This document shows positions 22,826 through 36,008 of a stretch of DNA of 57,500 nt, piece by piece. A program made the translations under genes and the position numbers. Each line of letters opens with the position of its first letter. Position 1 is the stretch's first letter. Source of the DNA: Tubiluchus corallicola (lineage: Eukaryota > Priapulida > Priapulimorpha > Priapulimorphida > Tubiluchidae); NCBI GenBank assembly GCA_030141605.1, contig JAQGDQ010000670.1, positions 30,001 through 87,500 on the forward strand. Reading direction: 5' to 3'. The notes beneath the pieces were generated by a model. The model made no database searches. It worked only from the letters and a program-made list of their open reading frames with translations, and had not been told where the DNA came from.

Positions 22826-23404
22826 GAGAAACTCAGATCTATGGTCATCTATGTAGTAATGACTCAATGAAGCGGCTTTATAAATGCAATGGTTTGCCCA
22901 GAATAGTGGGTAATAGCAGCTCACCTTCATACGCACAGTTTACACGTCACTGTACTGATTTTCACATAAACACCAAATCACAGCAGACTTATTTTCACAG
23001 AAATTAACGATCGCGTCTTTCGCTTGGCTTCATGCTTTTTGTCTGTGGTTCATTGTGTAGCCCCACAGTTGGTGTGCTGCAGTCATTTGTGCTAGGCTCT
23101 GGTTTTCAGTATCAACTATAACCTTACTGTAAATAACTTCCATTATTCAGTCTGTAATTGCATATGTGATTCCCAGATAACATCTGTCCCACCATTGTGG
23201 CAATCTTAGTGGGTGCTTAATTGTTCCCATCAGCTGTATTGACCTCTTTCCTCGTGCAGGTAATTTGCGAATAACATTTATGTTGGCTTCTTGTATGAGA
23301 CAATACGTATATAGTAGTTCGTCAAGAAGCTGTGAATCTTCAGTAATATCGTCAAAGTTTCACTGCTGTCGACTACATAACAGATTAACAGATTTACCTT
23401 TTTT
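22826..23404. other. Intronic unique DNA
   Basis: No feature that I can support. Confidence 0.4.
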
Positions 23405-23895
23405 CCAAATCCCATCGTTAATTCCAGAACAAGCAATCTAAAACAAATTAGGACAAATACCCACTATGGAACGAACTCTGTAATCAAGCAAACAATTCTA
23501 CTGTGGAATTCTCTACCATTACAGGTTAAACAAATCAAGTCCCTATCAGCATTTAAAACAAAACTAAAATCACTAATAATAACCAGATATGAAATACCAT
23601 CACACCAGTACGACAACATACACACTAATTCAGAATTCATATATCCACAGCCATATTAATTAAATCATAGTTTTTTTCATTTTTTTGTGCATAGTTGTAA
23701 ATATGTTTGATTTTATTCGTCGTTACTTTCCATTACTGCACAGTAGTTTAGATTGCAATGTAATCTAACCTTTAGCTTACCTTTAGCAGTGTAAGTTTTT
23801 ATTAACTAACACTGATTGATCATCTCTGTAAAGTTTTTATCAGTGATTATCACTGTATTTTAATGGCAAATAAAGATTATATATATACATTAAAT
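23405..23895 (+). mobile_element. 5'-truncated LINE: LWNSLP-type ORF2 C-terminus and 3' UTR (family F)
   Basis: From about 23412 an open frame reads NSRTSNLKQIRTNTHYGTNS, then a segment with LLWNSLP and KSLSAFKTKLKSL, ending at the stop at 23657. The pattern YG..S...A...WNSLP......SL..FK.KLK is the standard C-terminus of a large class of LINE ORF2 proteins. The 3' UTR shares ACTAACACTGATTG and ATGGCAAATAAAGATT with the elements at 46.8 and 50.4 kb. It ends in a short (TA)n. The remnant is intact as a frame but far too short to be functional. Confidence 0.85.
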
Positions 23896-23939
23896 TTTTT
23901 AATAACATATGCGGCTGTGTTTAATTTTTTAGATTTAGA

Positions 23940-24230
23940 TTTTAGATTTAACATTTTATTTCAAACTTTACAAAGTTCATATACACATCACAAATAATAC
24001 AATAAATCATGACACACAACAATAACACAAATAACAATTAACGGTATAACAAACTACGCCAATGACGTCTAATTGCAGAAGTAAAGTTTGCATCACTGTT
24101 TAAAATGTTCTTGCATATAAAATTTTCACTCTTATTCAGCCTGACGTATAAACTGTATGCACATTTTCTGTGAATAACATCAAAATAAATAATATTAATT
24201 CTAGTATTAATATATCTGGCGCTCGTATCA
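23940..24230 (-). mobile_element. LINE ORF2 C-terminus and 3' end (family H, copy 1)
   Basis: The - strand reads HRKCAYSLYVRLNKSENFIC, then KNILNSDANFTSAIRRHWRS LLYR and stops at 24038. About 80 bp of 3' UTR with AATAAA follows, ending in a short AATCTAA-type repeat. The tail IRRHWRSLLY is characteristic of LINE proteins. A second copy at 54845-55085 on the + strand matches at nearly every codon, which supports past coding selection on the source element. Confidence 0.8.
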
Positions 24231-24844
24231 TATGAAAAGTTAAACAGCTTCCGTGTTGATAAGGTTGCTTGAGTTTGCTAAGATTGTAAGAATAAGAATG
24301 TCTCCAAGTGGACATACAATAAAAAGTAGTGCAGTAAGAAAATACTAAAGCTTGACTACATAACTAAGCCACGTCCACTCAAAACGCCTTTGGTCCACTC
24401 AAAATCATTACTGCATTGTATCGTCGATATTAACATGCTAATGTCATTTAACGGTCGGATTAATCTTGGTGCAGCTTTCTCCCGTCCGTGTCGACGCGTT
24501 AATAGATTCATATTCATCCGAATCGACTGGCTCAACGTAATCTTCCAGTCACACACAAACATGCCCGGTTATTACTACCTTCGTAATAAGCATTTGCTTG
24601 CATCTAATGAGAAATCCGACTCTAGAATAATCGGACTATTAACCATTTGGGAGTAGACTAAGCAAACCAGAGTTCACTGGTCCTGTTTGCTTAGTTACCA
24701 TATCGTCCCTTGTCTCCGAGTTTTACTGCATGTAGGATTACGGCAATGACCGATTCCGTGATTTGGAAGTTGAATAAACGGTTAATATGGTGACTTCATC
24801 AACTTGCATTGTTTTATAGTAATAGTTTTATAGAAGAATGTGAT
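24231..24844. other. Intronic DNA, partly possible LINE sequence
   Basis: 24231-24360 may be further coding sequence of the adjacent - strand LINE, but I cannot read a continuous frame. The rest shows no feature. Confidence 0.35.
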
Positions 24845-25640
<796 letters not shown>

Positions 25641-25969
25641 GTCCTTACCATGCAATGCACTGTGGCTATGCACCACTGATATACATAGTGCTGCAAGTAG
25701 TTTGAATTGTTTGGAATATTTGTTTCTAAATCATGTCACTCGATGAATTAACAAGAATTCTTTTGCAGGCAAACAAACCAGTTACAATTTACCATAATTG
25801 GCTACTATGTTTTTTCTTGTGTGTCATCTTTTGATCTCACAGTCGATCCTTTCAGCAAATCTTTTGCAGCAACAGCTGCTGTAATAACTGCTAATGATGT
25901 ATGTTTAATTAGTGCTTTGGCAGTACTTTTCAGTAATCTAATACAGTCATACACATTAGCACTGTTAAT
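25641..25969. other. Intronic DNA
   Basis: No feature that I can support. Confidence 0.4.
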
Positions 25970-26578
25970 GTTTTACACATTATATTACCCCAGAAACACC
26001 GTATACCCTTATTACACAAGATTCGGGATTTCTAAGCGGTATTTTTATCACGGAAATTGTTCACGAAATTCTCTGCCTTCTACCAAACCTGTTGACCTTG
26101 GTAAACACTGTATGTGTATGTATCACTTTCCAAAACACAAAATAATTTACCGCTTTAAAATGTCTGTTAAACGATATCTATTTGCTTCTTATATAAACGA
26201 GTCTTGATAACCACCTACCGTTCCTGTGTGACACAACAGTCACAACTTTGTGTTCTTTTTGAGTAGAATCCAGAGTGCTTCGTCTTCTTATGACCCGAAT
26301 CTCCAGAAGCCACTCTTCCTACCCTTTTGAACATTCTTTTATCCATCACTTCTATCCTTACTTTGCACAACTCTTTTTTTAAATTGCCTAAAACCTTCGG
26401 TTTTTTGTTCTTTTTTTCTCATTATTTGGACGTGTTTATAATGGTTCAAGCACCTAACAAGTTTTACTTCTGGTTCTTGCCATTTATTATATATGCACGC
26501 TGTCATATAATCATTATTATTAATATCTATTTTTCCCAGTGTTTCTTGATATTGTATTTGTATTTACACTCCTAAATA
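25970..26578 (+). mobile_element. 5'-truncated LINE: ORF2 C-terminus, 3' UTR and AATAAA
   Basis: A + strand frame ending at 26207 reads FYHGNCSRNSLPSTKP and closes with FKMSVKRYLFASYINES. This corresponds to the F..G...WNSLP....FK..VKRYL pattern of LINE C-termini, with Trp replaced. About 370 bp of 3' UTR follows and ends CTCCTAAATAAATTATTATT, running straight into a long (ATT)n. The match to the family is weaker than for the elements at 23.4 or 46.8 kb, but the position and tail fit. Confidence 0.6.
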
Positions 26579-27339
<761 letters not shown>

Positions 27340-28180
27340 GTTTTGGACAGAGAGCGTTACATTTTCTAGAAACTCCTAGCCTTGTGAGTATCGTTTGATC
27401 TCGCATTGTGAGCAGTGAGTTCACATATAATAGGCAAATCAAATAACAACAATGTGAATACAGAATTGTAACTGTGGATTTCGATTTGAGTCTGTTGAAC
27501 ACTTTTTGTTGCACTGTCCAATGTATCAACAAACTAGGGTTGTTATGTTTGATAAATTAAATTAAATACTTCTGCCCGAAAACCTTAATATAGCTGCCTT
27601 AGGAAATAATGATCTGTTGAAGTTGTTATTATTCGGAAAAGATGAATTTAACTATGTTGCTAACTGTAAAATATTCCAATGCATACATGACTTTATATTA
27701 CGTACTAAACGCTTCCAGTAGTTTCTATCTGATATGAAATGCATCAGTCTTAAATATTCGTACATTAATATTTTCCAACCGTCATTTTCTACTAATCTCT
27801 AATGTAATCTTGTAGTAAAACTTGTCAGCTTGTGCAGTTATAATCTATTCTTACTGTAAATGTTACTAATGTCTAATGTAATCTTGTAGTAAAACTTGTC
27901 AGCTTGTGTAGTTACAGTCTATTCTTACTGTAAATGTTACTAATGTCTAATGTAATCTTGTAGTAAAACTTGTCAGCTTGTGTAGTTATAGTCTATTCTT
28001 ACTGTAAATGTTACTAATGTCTAATGTAATCTTGTAGTAAAACTTGTCAGGTTGTGTAGTTATAGTCTATTCTTACTGTAAATGTTCTTGTAAATAGAGT
28101 ATAAAGTCTGTTGTGGTGAGGATCCTAAATCATGTTGTTCAAACTGTCTGATCCAATCCTATAATAAATTATGTTTAAGC
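27340..28180 (+). mobile_element. 5'-truncated LINE (family A, copy 2) with an expanded 3' UTR
   Basis: From about 27466 the text matches the - strand LINE at 10731-11255: CNCGFRFESVEHFLLHCP, then a stop in KLN*ILLPENLN where copy 1 has an intact frame, and an end in FILRTKRFQ. Upstream codons (SSEFTYNRQI) hint at further ORF2 sequence with a frameshift. In the 3' UTR a 74-bp segment starting AATGTAATCTTGTAGTAAAA is present four times (27801, 27875, 27949, 28023), against once in copy 1. The end (CTGTCTGATCCAATCCTATA ATAAATTATGTTTAA) matches copy 1. Confidence 0.85.
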
Positions 28181-28665
<485 letters not shown>

Positions 28666-29230
28666 TTTATTTCTGAAAATCAAATTTCCAACATGAGAAT
28701 TACAAACTCGACGCATACTCGATGGTTTTATCAGCGGGCAGATCTCGGGTAATGATTTCCAGATCATATTAACAATTTGACTCAACATAGCTGCACAAAT
28801 TTATATACACAGATGTACAAATTTAGTTGTAAACTCTATGAAGCGAAAAAACTATTTACTAAGCATTTGTACACATGTGATAAACAAATATTTTACCTAT
28901 ATGATAATCACAGTGATGCGGTTACATGTTCGCTAAGAAAGCTGTACTATTTAATTCAAAAATCTATGCATACAGTCCGTAAATGAAATTTCCAATTGAC
29001 ATTAATTCTCCCTCAAATAAATTTGCAATATTATTATAATTTAACGCGTACAGTGATCTATAAAGTGCATAATCATCATCACCGCCATCAAACATGATCA
29101 ATGGCGTCACCACTGCACGTCCTCTTTCTTTCTTACAGTTGTTGATCTGTAATTGAATAGCGCGATTACACAAAGTTATTGTTTTATTGTAGAATCTAGC
29201 TGAAATTGGATCCGTTCCACGATCCATTAG
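28666..29230 (-). mobile_element. Probable LINE 3' region ending in AATAAA plus (TATC)n
   Basis: On the - strand a frame of up to 87 codons (29227-28964) precedes about 300 bp of non-coding sequence. This ends TTTTCAGAAATAAAATATC and runs into (TATC)n. The tail arrangement matches the LINEs elsewhere in this window. The frame itself (VVTPLIMFDGGDDDYALYRS within it) carries no Cys/His or LWNSLP signature that I recognise, so the class is uncertain. Confidence 0.4.
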
Positions 29231-29659
29231 TCTAATGAAACCGAAAGCTCAATGATTGTTCAGAAAGGCACTTAATTTGCTTTTGGGTTTGTCGAATGAA
29301 AATTAAAACTTCTCTGTCACCAAACCACTGCCTAAAAAAACAAGCAAAGATTACCAGATCTACTTTATACTGCAAAGAGTCGTGATGAATTTTAAACGCA
29401 AATATTCTTTATTACTCTGGTCATACTGGCAACATTCTCGACATTTCGTTACAGATGAATCACTAAAGAGAAAGATTCATCACGCTGTTGGCTTCTCTGC
29501 TGAAATAAAGGCTGAAATAAAGACAATAGTAAACTCAAAACTTTCATGTTGATAAATAAACACAGTTTCATGTTGACTACGAAAACACAGGCCCAGAAAG
29601 TCTATAACCCTTATGCAAATGGGATAGATAGACAGGTAGAGTTCGTTAACTGGTATGTA
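29231..29659. other. Intronic DNA
   Basis: No feature that I can support. Confidence 0.4.
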
Positions 29660-30210
29660 GTTGGGATGTATTATTATTATTATTATAATTCTTTATTTAA
29701 AATTTATAATTGAACGCATATACAAATATTTACATAAAATACACACAGGGACCCTCTATTTGCAGGGTATGGTTAAAAAACTTTGTAAATAAAATAGCTG
29801 TTATATTCGCAAGACTTTTAAATACCAATAAATCAATATACCAATAAAAGAACAACTAAAATCAAATAGTACCAATTTACACAAATTTACACAAAACGAC
29901 CTGTATAATATAAAAGTTCAATATTTTATACTAAAGTTTGTAAAAACGGATCACAAACTAACTCAGTGAAAGCAACTAGCAGGTTTTTGTCACGAGAGGT
30001 ATAAATTTTACTAATGTTCTGAAATTGTAGGCTATTTGCGAGCGCTAATCTTTTATTTTCGTCGACCAAAGTACAATTAAAAAGCAAATGTTCAACTGTT
30101 TGTGCTTCCTCTGAGCATATACAGACATTTTCGTGTATGTATCCAATTTTAAAAAGAAAATCTTTAAAGTTACCTTGTCCTAATAAAATACTACGAGACG
30201 TTGGGATGTA
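29660..30210 (-). mobile_element. 5'-truncated LINE: ORF2 C-terminus, 3' UTR and (TAA)n tail
   Basis: The - strand from about 30205 reads SILLGQGNFKDFLFKIGYIH, then CICSEEAQTVEHLLFNCTLV, and remains open to the stop at 29926. LGQG.F..FL.K.....C.CSE..TVEHLLFNC is the classic C-terminal end of a LINE ORF2 with an RNase H region. The 3' UTR contains the block ACCCTGCAAATAGAGGGTCC, shared with family G, and ends TTAAATAAAGAATTATAATA into (TAA)n. There is no frame disruption in the remnant. Confidence 0.85.
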
Positions 30211-30948
30211 GATGGACAGTAGATAGACAGTACCGTACCAGATGGGGTAGCCTGGGTAAATAAGTTGGCATAGTTAAATAGACTAGCTCAAATACGGTAG
30301 GCAAATTTTAGAACGAGGAGCTTTCGCTTTATCCTGTCACTGTAAAAGTTTTACCATATGATTCATCGTTTGAGCGTCTGAGTCAAGGATAATTTCCGAC
30401 TGTCTTTTCTACGTAAGTTTGTAATTGAAACCGATTGTCTCTTGCGAAACACAGAAAGTCTTCACCACAGACGGAATCAGTGATGGAAACGCTGGACATA
30501 TTCTGTGCTTCTTAATCAGATTAGACAGTCAACTGAGTAATGTTGTCAACAATTGGTAAGGCAGATCACGAACTTCATCTATACGGCTTTAAGCCAACGG
30601 GAATAAGAATGTGTAACAGATGTAATGATCATTGTGAAGAGAAAGTTTATATCGTAATTCACTCTTTCATTTCGAGAATTAGGGGTGATTGATGGATGGC
30701 TTCTCTAAATCCACAGAGATAAAAAAATCATTTGCTAATCTCGTCATTATATCTTTTTTCGTTTCTTGCTATTCGGATTAACTCTTTAATAAGAAAATTA
30801 ACATGTGTTCAGATGATGTTAAAATCATGCTGTTTACTGCTGCAGCGTTTACTTGTATGTCTTTATGGACTAATTATAGTAATTGCGTGATAAATAGGCT
30901 GCTTATTGCATACAACAGTGGTACCAGAAAACTGTTTCGCTTAAAGTA
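30211..30948. other. Intronic DNA
   Basis: No feature that I can support. Confidence 0.4.
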
Positions 30949-31326
30949 CGATTGAAGTGCTCTTGGCATGTGCGTAAACCTATCTACGATTGCAGTGCTC
31001 CTGGTATGTGTGTAAATCTATCTACGATTGCAGTGCTCCTGGTATGTGTGTAAACCTATCTACGATTGCAGTGCTCCTGGTATGTGTGTAAACCTATCTA
31101 CGAATGCAGTGCTCTTGGCATGTGTGTAAACCTATCTACGAATGCAGTGCTCCTGGCATGTGTGTAAACCTATCTACGATTGCATTGCTCCTGGCATGTG
31201 TGTAAACCTATCTACGATTGCAGTGCTCCTGGCATGTGTGTAAACCTATCTACGATTGCAGTGCTCCTGGCATGTGTGTAAACCTATCTACGATTGCAGT
31301 GCTCCTGGCATGTGTGTAAACCTATC
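30949..31326. repeat. 38-bp minisatellite, about 10 copies
   Basis: Unit AAACCTATCTACGATTGCAG plus TGCTCCTGGCATGTGTGT, period 38. Variants include GGTATG/GGCATG, CGATTG/CGAATG and CTCTTGG/CTCCTGG. The array ends directly at the LINE-like segment at 31327. Confidence 0.94.
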
Positions 31327-31630
31327 TCTACCACATTTTAGTCATATTCACGGAAGATCATGTTACAACGTTCGAAATATGTTACTACTGAACACTGGCA
31401 ATAGTATTATAACTGCTATTATGAACTCACATAGACTTGTCAATTTTTTTGTGACATGGAACGAATTATTACAAAATTAGCCTCTAAAATTTATTTGGCT
31501 TTTAATTTACTAACCCTGTATACATATATTTAGGCTTTTAGTTTTTCATTTCATTGTATTTTATTTCATTTTAGTATTGTATTTGTATTGTACATGGTCT
31601 TAGTTACCGAAATAAAAATTTTAATTGAAG
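31327..31630 (+). mobile_element. Probable LINE ORF2 tail and 3' UTR
   Basis: A + strand frame ending at 31480 reads HFSHIHGRSCYNVRNMLLLN followed by TGNSIITAIMNSHRLVNFF. The 3' UTR then contains TTTGTATTGTACATGGTCTT and ends in GAAATAAAAATTTTAATTG. The helical C-terminal stretch and the AATAAA ending resemble the other LINE ends, but the Cys/His cluster is missing because the 38-bp array cuts in. Confidence 0.45.
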
Positions 31631-31649
31631 TGAATAGTCTTTTTTCCCA

Positions 31650-32295
31650 TTTCCGTCTATTTCTTTCTTTCTGTTTTATTCACAGTTTCATAAGTCAACA
31701 TAAAAACAATATGAAACCCTAATGAGTGCCACATACCCTACTATACCTGTTTATATACGACACTAACAGATAAGATATTTAACAATATAATGTATAAGTA
31801 AGGTAGCAAGCAATTTATTGTCATTATAGAATAATACATACAATGAAATTTATATGGTTGTACGTACTGCAATAACTTATGGAAACAACAAGGAGAGTAA
31901 CACAAATAATTTAATCAGTTGTACAGTGGCATAGAAAATTAATATTGGAGATTTACTTAAATTTACTGTTGATTGTGCGAATTGAAAAGGGATAGAAAAG
32001 TTCTTGTGGTTTTAGCGTTAATTGAGGAATCTATCTAATTGAGGAATTGATTTTAGCGGAATCTACGACCAGAGGGGGGGAGCGTTTCAAAATATTTATT
32101 ACCTGGATGGAATGCATCTTTCATGATAACTTGCGCTCTCTTTGCGACCCTAGTTTTATACCAATGTGCCATAGATTGCTGTTCGATTCCTATAATTTCT
32201 GATTCAGATTTAATAAGTTGATCAAGAGCATTGTGATCTCCCTGCGTGGTAGCGCCATACCAAACAGTGAGGGATGTTATTAAGTTCACTGATTA
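31650..32295 (-). mobile_element. 5'-truncated LINE: reverse-transcriptase C-terminal region and 3' UTR
   Basis: The - strand frame 32289-32053 reads TVWYGATTQGDHNALDQLIK, then SESEIIGIEQQSMAHWYKTR and HPGNKYFETLPPSGRRFR before the stop. TVWYG.....D...L......A..IIG......L...R...RA..I..D..HP....F..LP.GRR.R is the familiar C-terminus of a separate LINE group, different from the Cys/His and LWNSLP types here. The 3' UTR seems to run to about 31650, where GAATAAAACAGAAAGAAAG lies on the - strand. The frame is intact over 78 codons. Confidence 0.8.
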
Positions 32296-32998
32296 GTTAA
32301 CAAATAGTTACAGATTCTTTCTATTTAGGAAACATTTAAATATTAAATGACGTAGTCACAAATTGCAATTACATTTTTTATAGTCGCTCCCTACCAGAAG
32401 CAAATGCTTAGCATCAGTACTCATCTAGCATGCAATTGGTTCTTTGTGCTCAACCTTTCTTATTGCTGATTCGCCAATACATTAAGCGTAAGACCACGTG
32501 ACCTGCATCCTGAAATGTGGTTGGTTGGGTAGAATTAGGGAAGCTGATCGACATTGTCTTTTCGTTGACTGATCAAGAAACCCGTTTGGGAAATTTTAGA
32601 TTGAATAAATTAGTAAAATTCGATTAAATTCTTTATGTACAGCTATTTCGACTACAGGGAAAATCGTTAATGAAATTCAATCTAATGAGAAAAAAACGCA
32701 TAATCGTTATACTTTTCGTACCGACACATTCGCTAGTCGACCATCTCGAACGAACACGACACTAGAAGCGAATTTTGCCGCTTCTGCCGCACGTGGCTAC
32801 CGACAAATCAAGATAGATTACCTCAGCTTCACGAAACCTCCCGCGCTGCAGGGAAGAAAGCGTTAAATGAATGTGCACCAACAAGGTTGGTTTCAAGCTG
32901 TGATTTGAGATATGAAATCCTAAAATGTCGAAAATGTGCTGCTTAATAGCAGCTTCCACATATCAGTTAATGATAGGCCGATCAAGATTTTTTGGGTA
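32296..32998. other. Intronic DNA
   Basis: No feature that I can support. Confidence 0.4.
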
Positions 32999-34404
32999 CC
33001 GAGTCGATCACAAGTCGATCAGTTTTGCTGTTCACCAATACCGATCGATCACGAGTCGATCAACTTTGCTGTTCACCAATACCGATCGATCACGAGCCGA
33101 TCAACTTTGTTGTTCACCAATACCGATCGATCACGAGGCGATCAACTTTGCTGTTCACCAATACCGATCGATTAAAAGTCGATCAACTTTGTTGTTCACC
33201 AATACCGATCGATCACGAGCCGATCAACTTTGCTGTTCACCAATACCGATCGATCACAAGTCGATCAACTTTGCTGTTCACCAATACCGATCGATCACAA
33301 GTCGATCAACTTTGTTGTCCACCAATACCGATCGATCACAAGCCGATCAACTTTGCTGTTCACCAATACCGATCGATCACGAGGCGATCAACTTTGCTGT
33401 TCACCAATACCGATCGATCACAAGTCGATCAACTTTGCTGTTCACCAATACCGATCAAACACGAGCCGATCAACTTTGCTGTTCACCAATACCGATCGAT
33501 CACAAGTCGATCAACTTTGCTGTTTCACCAATACCGATTGATCACAAGTCGATCAACTTTGTTGTTCACCAATATCGATCGATCACGAGCCGATCAACTT
33601 TGCTGTCCACCAATACCGATCGATCACGAGGCGATCAACTTTGCTGTTCACCAATACCGATCGATCACGAGGCGATCAACTTTGCTGTTCACCAATACCG
33701 ATCGATCACGAGCCGATCAACTTTGCTGTTCACCAATACCGATCGATCACAAGTCGATCAACTTTGCTGTTCACCAATACCGATCGATCACAAGGCGATC
33801 AACTTTGCTGTTCACCAATACCGATCGATCACGAGCCGATCAACTTTGCTGTTCACCAATACCGATCGATCACGAGCCGATCAACTTTGCTGTTCACCAA
33901 TACCGATCGATCACGAGGCGATCAACTTTGCTGTTCACCAATACCGATCGATCACGAGGCGATCAACTTTGCTGTTCACCAATACCGATCGATCACGAGC
34001 CGATCAACTTTGCTGTTCACCAATACCGATCGATCACAAGTCGATCAACTTTGCTGTTCACCAATACCGATCGATCACAAGTCGATCAACTTTGCTGTTC
34101 ACCAATACCGATCGATCACGAGCCGATCAACTTTGCTGTTCACCAATACCGATCGATCACGAGGCGATCAACTTTGCTGTTCACCAATACCGATCGATCA
34201 CAAGTCGATCAACTTTGCTGTTCACCAATACCGATCGATCACAAGTCGATCAACTTTGCTGTTCACCAATACCGATCGATCAAAAGTCGATCAACTTTGC
34301 TGTTCACCAATACCGATCGATCAAAAGTCGATCAACTTTGCTGTTCACCAATACCGATCGATCACAAGTCGATCAACTTTGCTGTTCACCAATACCGATC
34401 GAAC
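32999..34404. repeat. 41-bp GATC-rich minisatellite, about 34 copies
   Basis: Unit GATCAACTTTGCTGTTCACC followed by AATACCGATCGATCACGAGCC. Period 41. The main variation is a short barcode just before each GATCAAC: GAGCC, GAGGC, AAGTC, AAGCC, AAGGC. Since 41 leaves remainder 2 on division by three, each forward frame cycles through the unit. All three + frames are open for hundreds of codons (the longest is 496 codons, 32925-34415), with the same 41-residue peptide cycle. No initiation context, domain or splice support suggests translation. A 7-unit block is duplicated (about 33588-33870 and 33870-34160). Confidence 0.95.
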
Positions 34405-34837
34405 ACAGACACTGAGTGAACTTTTTTGCACCATTAAGAAAGCTCAAGATTGGAAACTTACAGTAACTTATATGGCACAACATTATGAATTTTGCATTAA
34501 ATCAAGCTGATGCCGTATGGTGACATGAATCTTGTAAAACCGATTATGCAATGTCTGATGAAGCACTTGTCATACAGATAGAACGTAACGTAGATGTGAA
34601 AGCTTCACCCACTCAATAAAATCACCGTGTATAAAGCTATTTAGCAATGATCCGCTTTTATACTGGATAAATGTTCGTTATTCGGCTGTGACCGATAAAT
34701 ACGGATCTTTGCGTAGTAAAATAAGCGCTTTGCAGCAAATGTATCACGCGCTGTAATGATTATTATGGTAGTTTTGCTCAGGGATAACGATTTCCGGAAA
34801 AGTGAGGTTTCCGTTACTGTGAGTTTTCATTCTTGAG
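34405..34837. other. Intronic DNA
   Basis: No feature that I can support. Confidence 0.4.
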
Positions 34838-35105
34838 CTTGTTTAAAGGACAAGAAAAATATTATTACTTTGTAGCAATTTCATGCAAATATCGTACTCG
34901 CGTTGAAAAGATTTTCTTTCGTTTTAAATCTCCCGCAGTACTGATCCGACCGCGCCATTACATGACGTCATATACGCACAACGTAAATCAGGGAAAGAAA
35001 AGGAAATGTTAAACTATGTCCCGAAAAACTTTCTATGCAAAGTTATGTTACTTAGCATTTCGTTCACCTGCTTAAAAGACTTATGTAACTAGAAAAGAAA
35101 ATTAT
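34838..35105 (-). mobile_element. Dispersed non-coding element, family R3 copy 1
   Basis: This segment matches the reverse complement of 53505-53770 at moderate identity over about 265 bp. Shared blocks are TTTAAAGGACAAGAAAA, TTTTAAATCTCC, CCATTACATGACGTCA and AAGACTTATGTAACTAGAAA. The end TTTAAAGGACAAG resembles the ends of family R2. Both copies keep the perfect palindrome TGACGTCA (a CRE-type site). It is a non-autonomous repeat of unknown class. Confidence 0.75.
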
Positions 35106-35183
35106 AATAATTATTTAGTCCTTTATTTTTGATCTAATTAAAAATCGATAGTATGCAAGTTTGAAATTTAATAAGTATAGTAA

Positions 35184-35262
35184 TAATGATGATGATGATC
35201 ATGATGATGATGATGATGATGACGACGACAACGACAACGACGACAACTACGACGACGACGAC

Positions 35263-35316
<54 letters not shown>

Positions 35317-35320
35317 AATG

Positions 35321-35369
<49 letters not shown>

Positions 35370-35393
35370 TAATAAAAAATGATGATGATAATG

Positions 35394-35424
<31 letters not shown>

Positions 35425-35471
35425 TAATAATAATAATAATAATTAATAATAAAAAAATGATGATGATAATG

Positions 35472-35545
<74 letters not shown>
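35184..35545. repeat. (GAT)n, (GAC)n and (AAT)n compound microsatellite
   Basis: GAT and GAC units at 35184-35320 are followed by (AAT)n with two internal copies of AAAAAATGATGATGATAATG (about 35374 and 35453), so a block of about 80 bp has duplicated. Poly-Asp, poly-Ile and similar frames are artefacts. Confidence 0.95.
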
Positions 35546-35546
<1 letters not shown>

Positions 35547-35892
35547 TAATAAACAAAAAGAAAGAAGAAGTGAAAGAAGAACTCCGATACCACCACCGAT
35601 ACTCTCACCAATAACAACACAACAGCAATTTCCTTTTGCTGTTACATGTATTAGCACAGCTTCATGTTAAAGTGTTTTAAAAACTGTTCACACAACAAAA
35701 TAGTCAATTAATAAGCAGAACGCCATTACTAGGCGCGTCGAAGACAGTAAAATACAATTTTTTTTCGAATTTTCATTTCTACAATAAAAAAATAAATTTA
35801 CTGAAAAGTAATTCTGATGGTGATTGTGGCACTTTTATGTCACTATACGCTTTAAAAACTTTTTTTGATTATTCATATTTGTTTATTTGTAG
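35546..35892. other. 3' end of the first intron
   Basis: Unique AT-rich DNA ending in a T-rich run and TTTATTTGTAG, the splice acceptor for the exon at 35893. The acceptor tract is rich in T and G, so it is moderate and not ideal. Confidence 0.5.
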
Positions 35893-36008
35893 TTCTGGGA
35901 GCTTCTTCGCTACCGGAATTTGCATCGCGTGTTTCAGACGTGGAAATCAAGGAAGGACAGACTGCCGTATTAGACTGTCAAGTGGAAAATTTGGGAGACC
36001 ATTATCAG
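35893..36008 (+). CDS. Second coding exon: start of an immunoglobulin domain
   Basis: With the single base carried from 8572 this exon gives 39 codons: VLGASSLPEFASRV, then SDVEIKEGQTAVLDC and QVENLGDHYQ. The pattern V.V.EGQTA.LDC..ENLG matches strands A' to C of the N-terminal V- or I-type Ig domain. In invertebrate cell-adhesion proteins of the lachesin/DIP/neurotrimin (IgLON-like) group the Cys lies about 15 residues after the A' strand, and the sequence continues with a VAW core in strand C. Here Cys45 of the joined protein would be the B-strand Cys, and the Trp core must lie in the next exon. The exon runs from an AG acceptor to CAG|GTAAAC and ends in phase 0. Its partner strands and any membrane anchor are outside the window. 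A family-level call (Ig superfamily) is firm; the lachesin/DIP-like placement is inference. Confidence 0.8.

Noticed and set aside
32925-34510. Repeat protein of up to 496 residues in the 41-bp array
   Set aside because: All three forward frames carry the same peptide cycle, with no start context, domain or splice evidence. It is kept as a finding, not as a gene.
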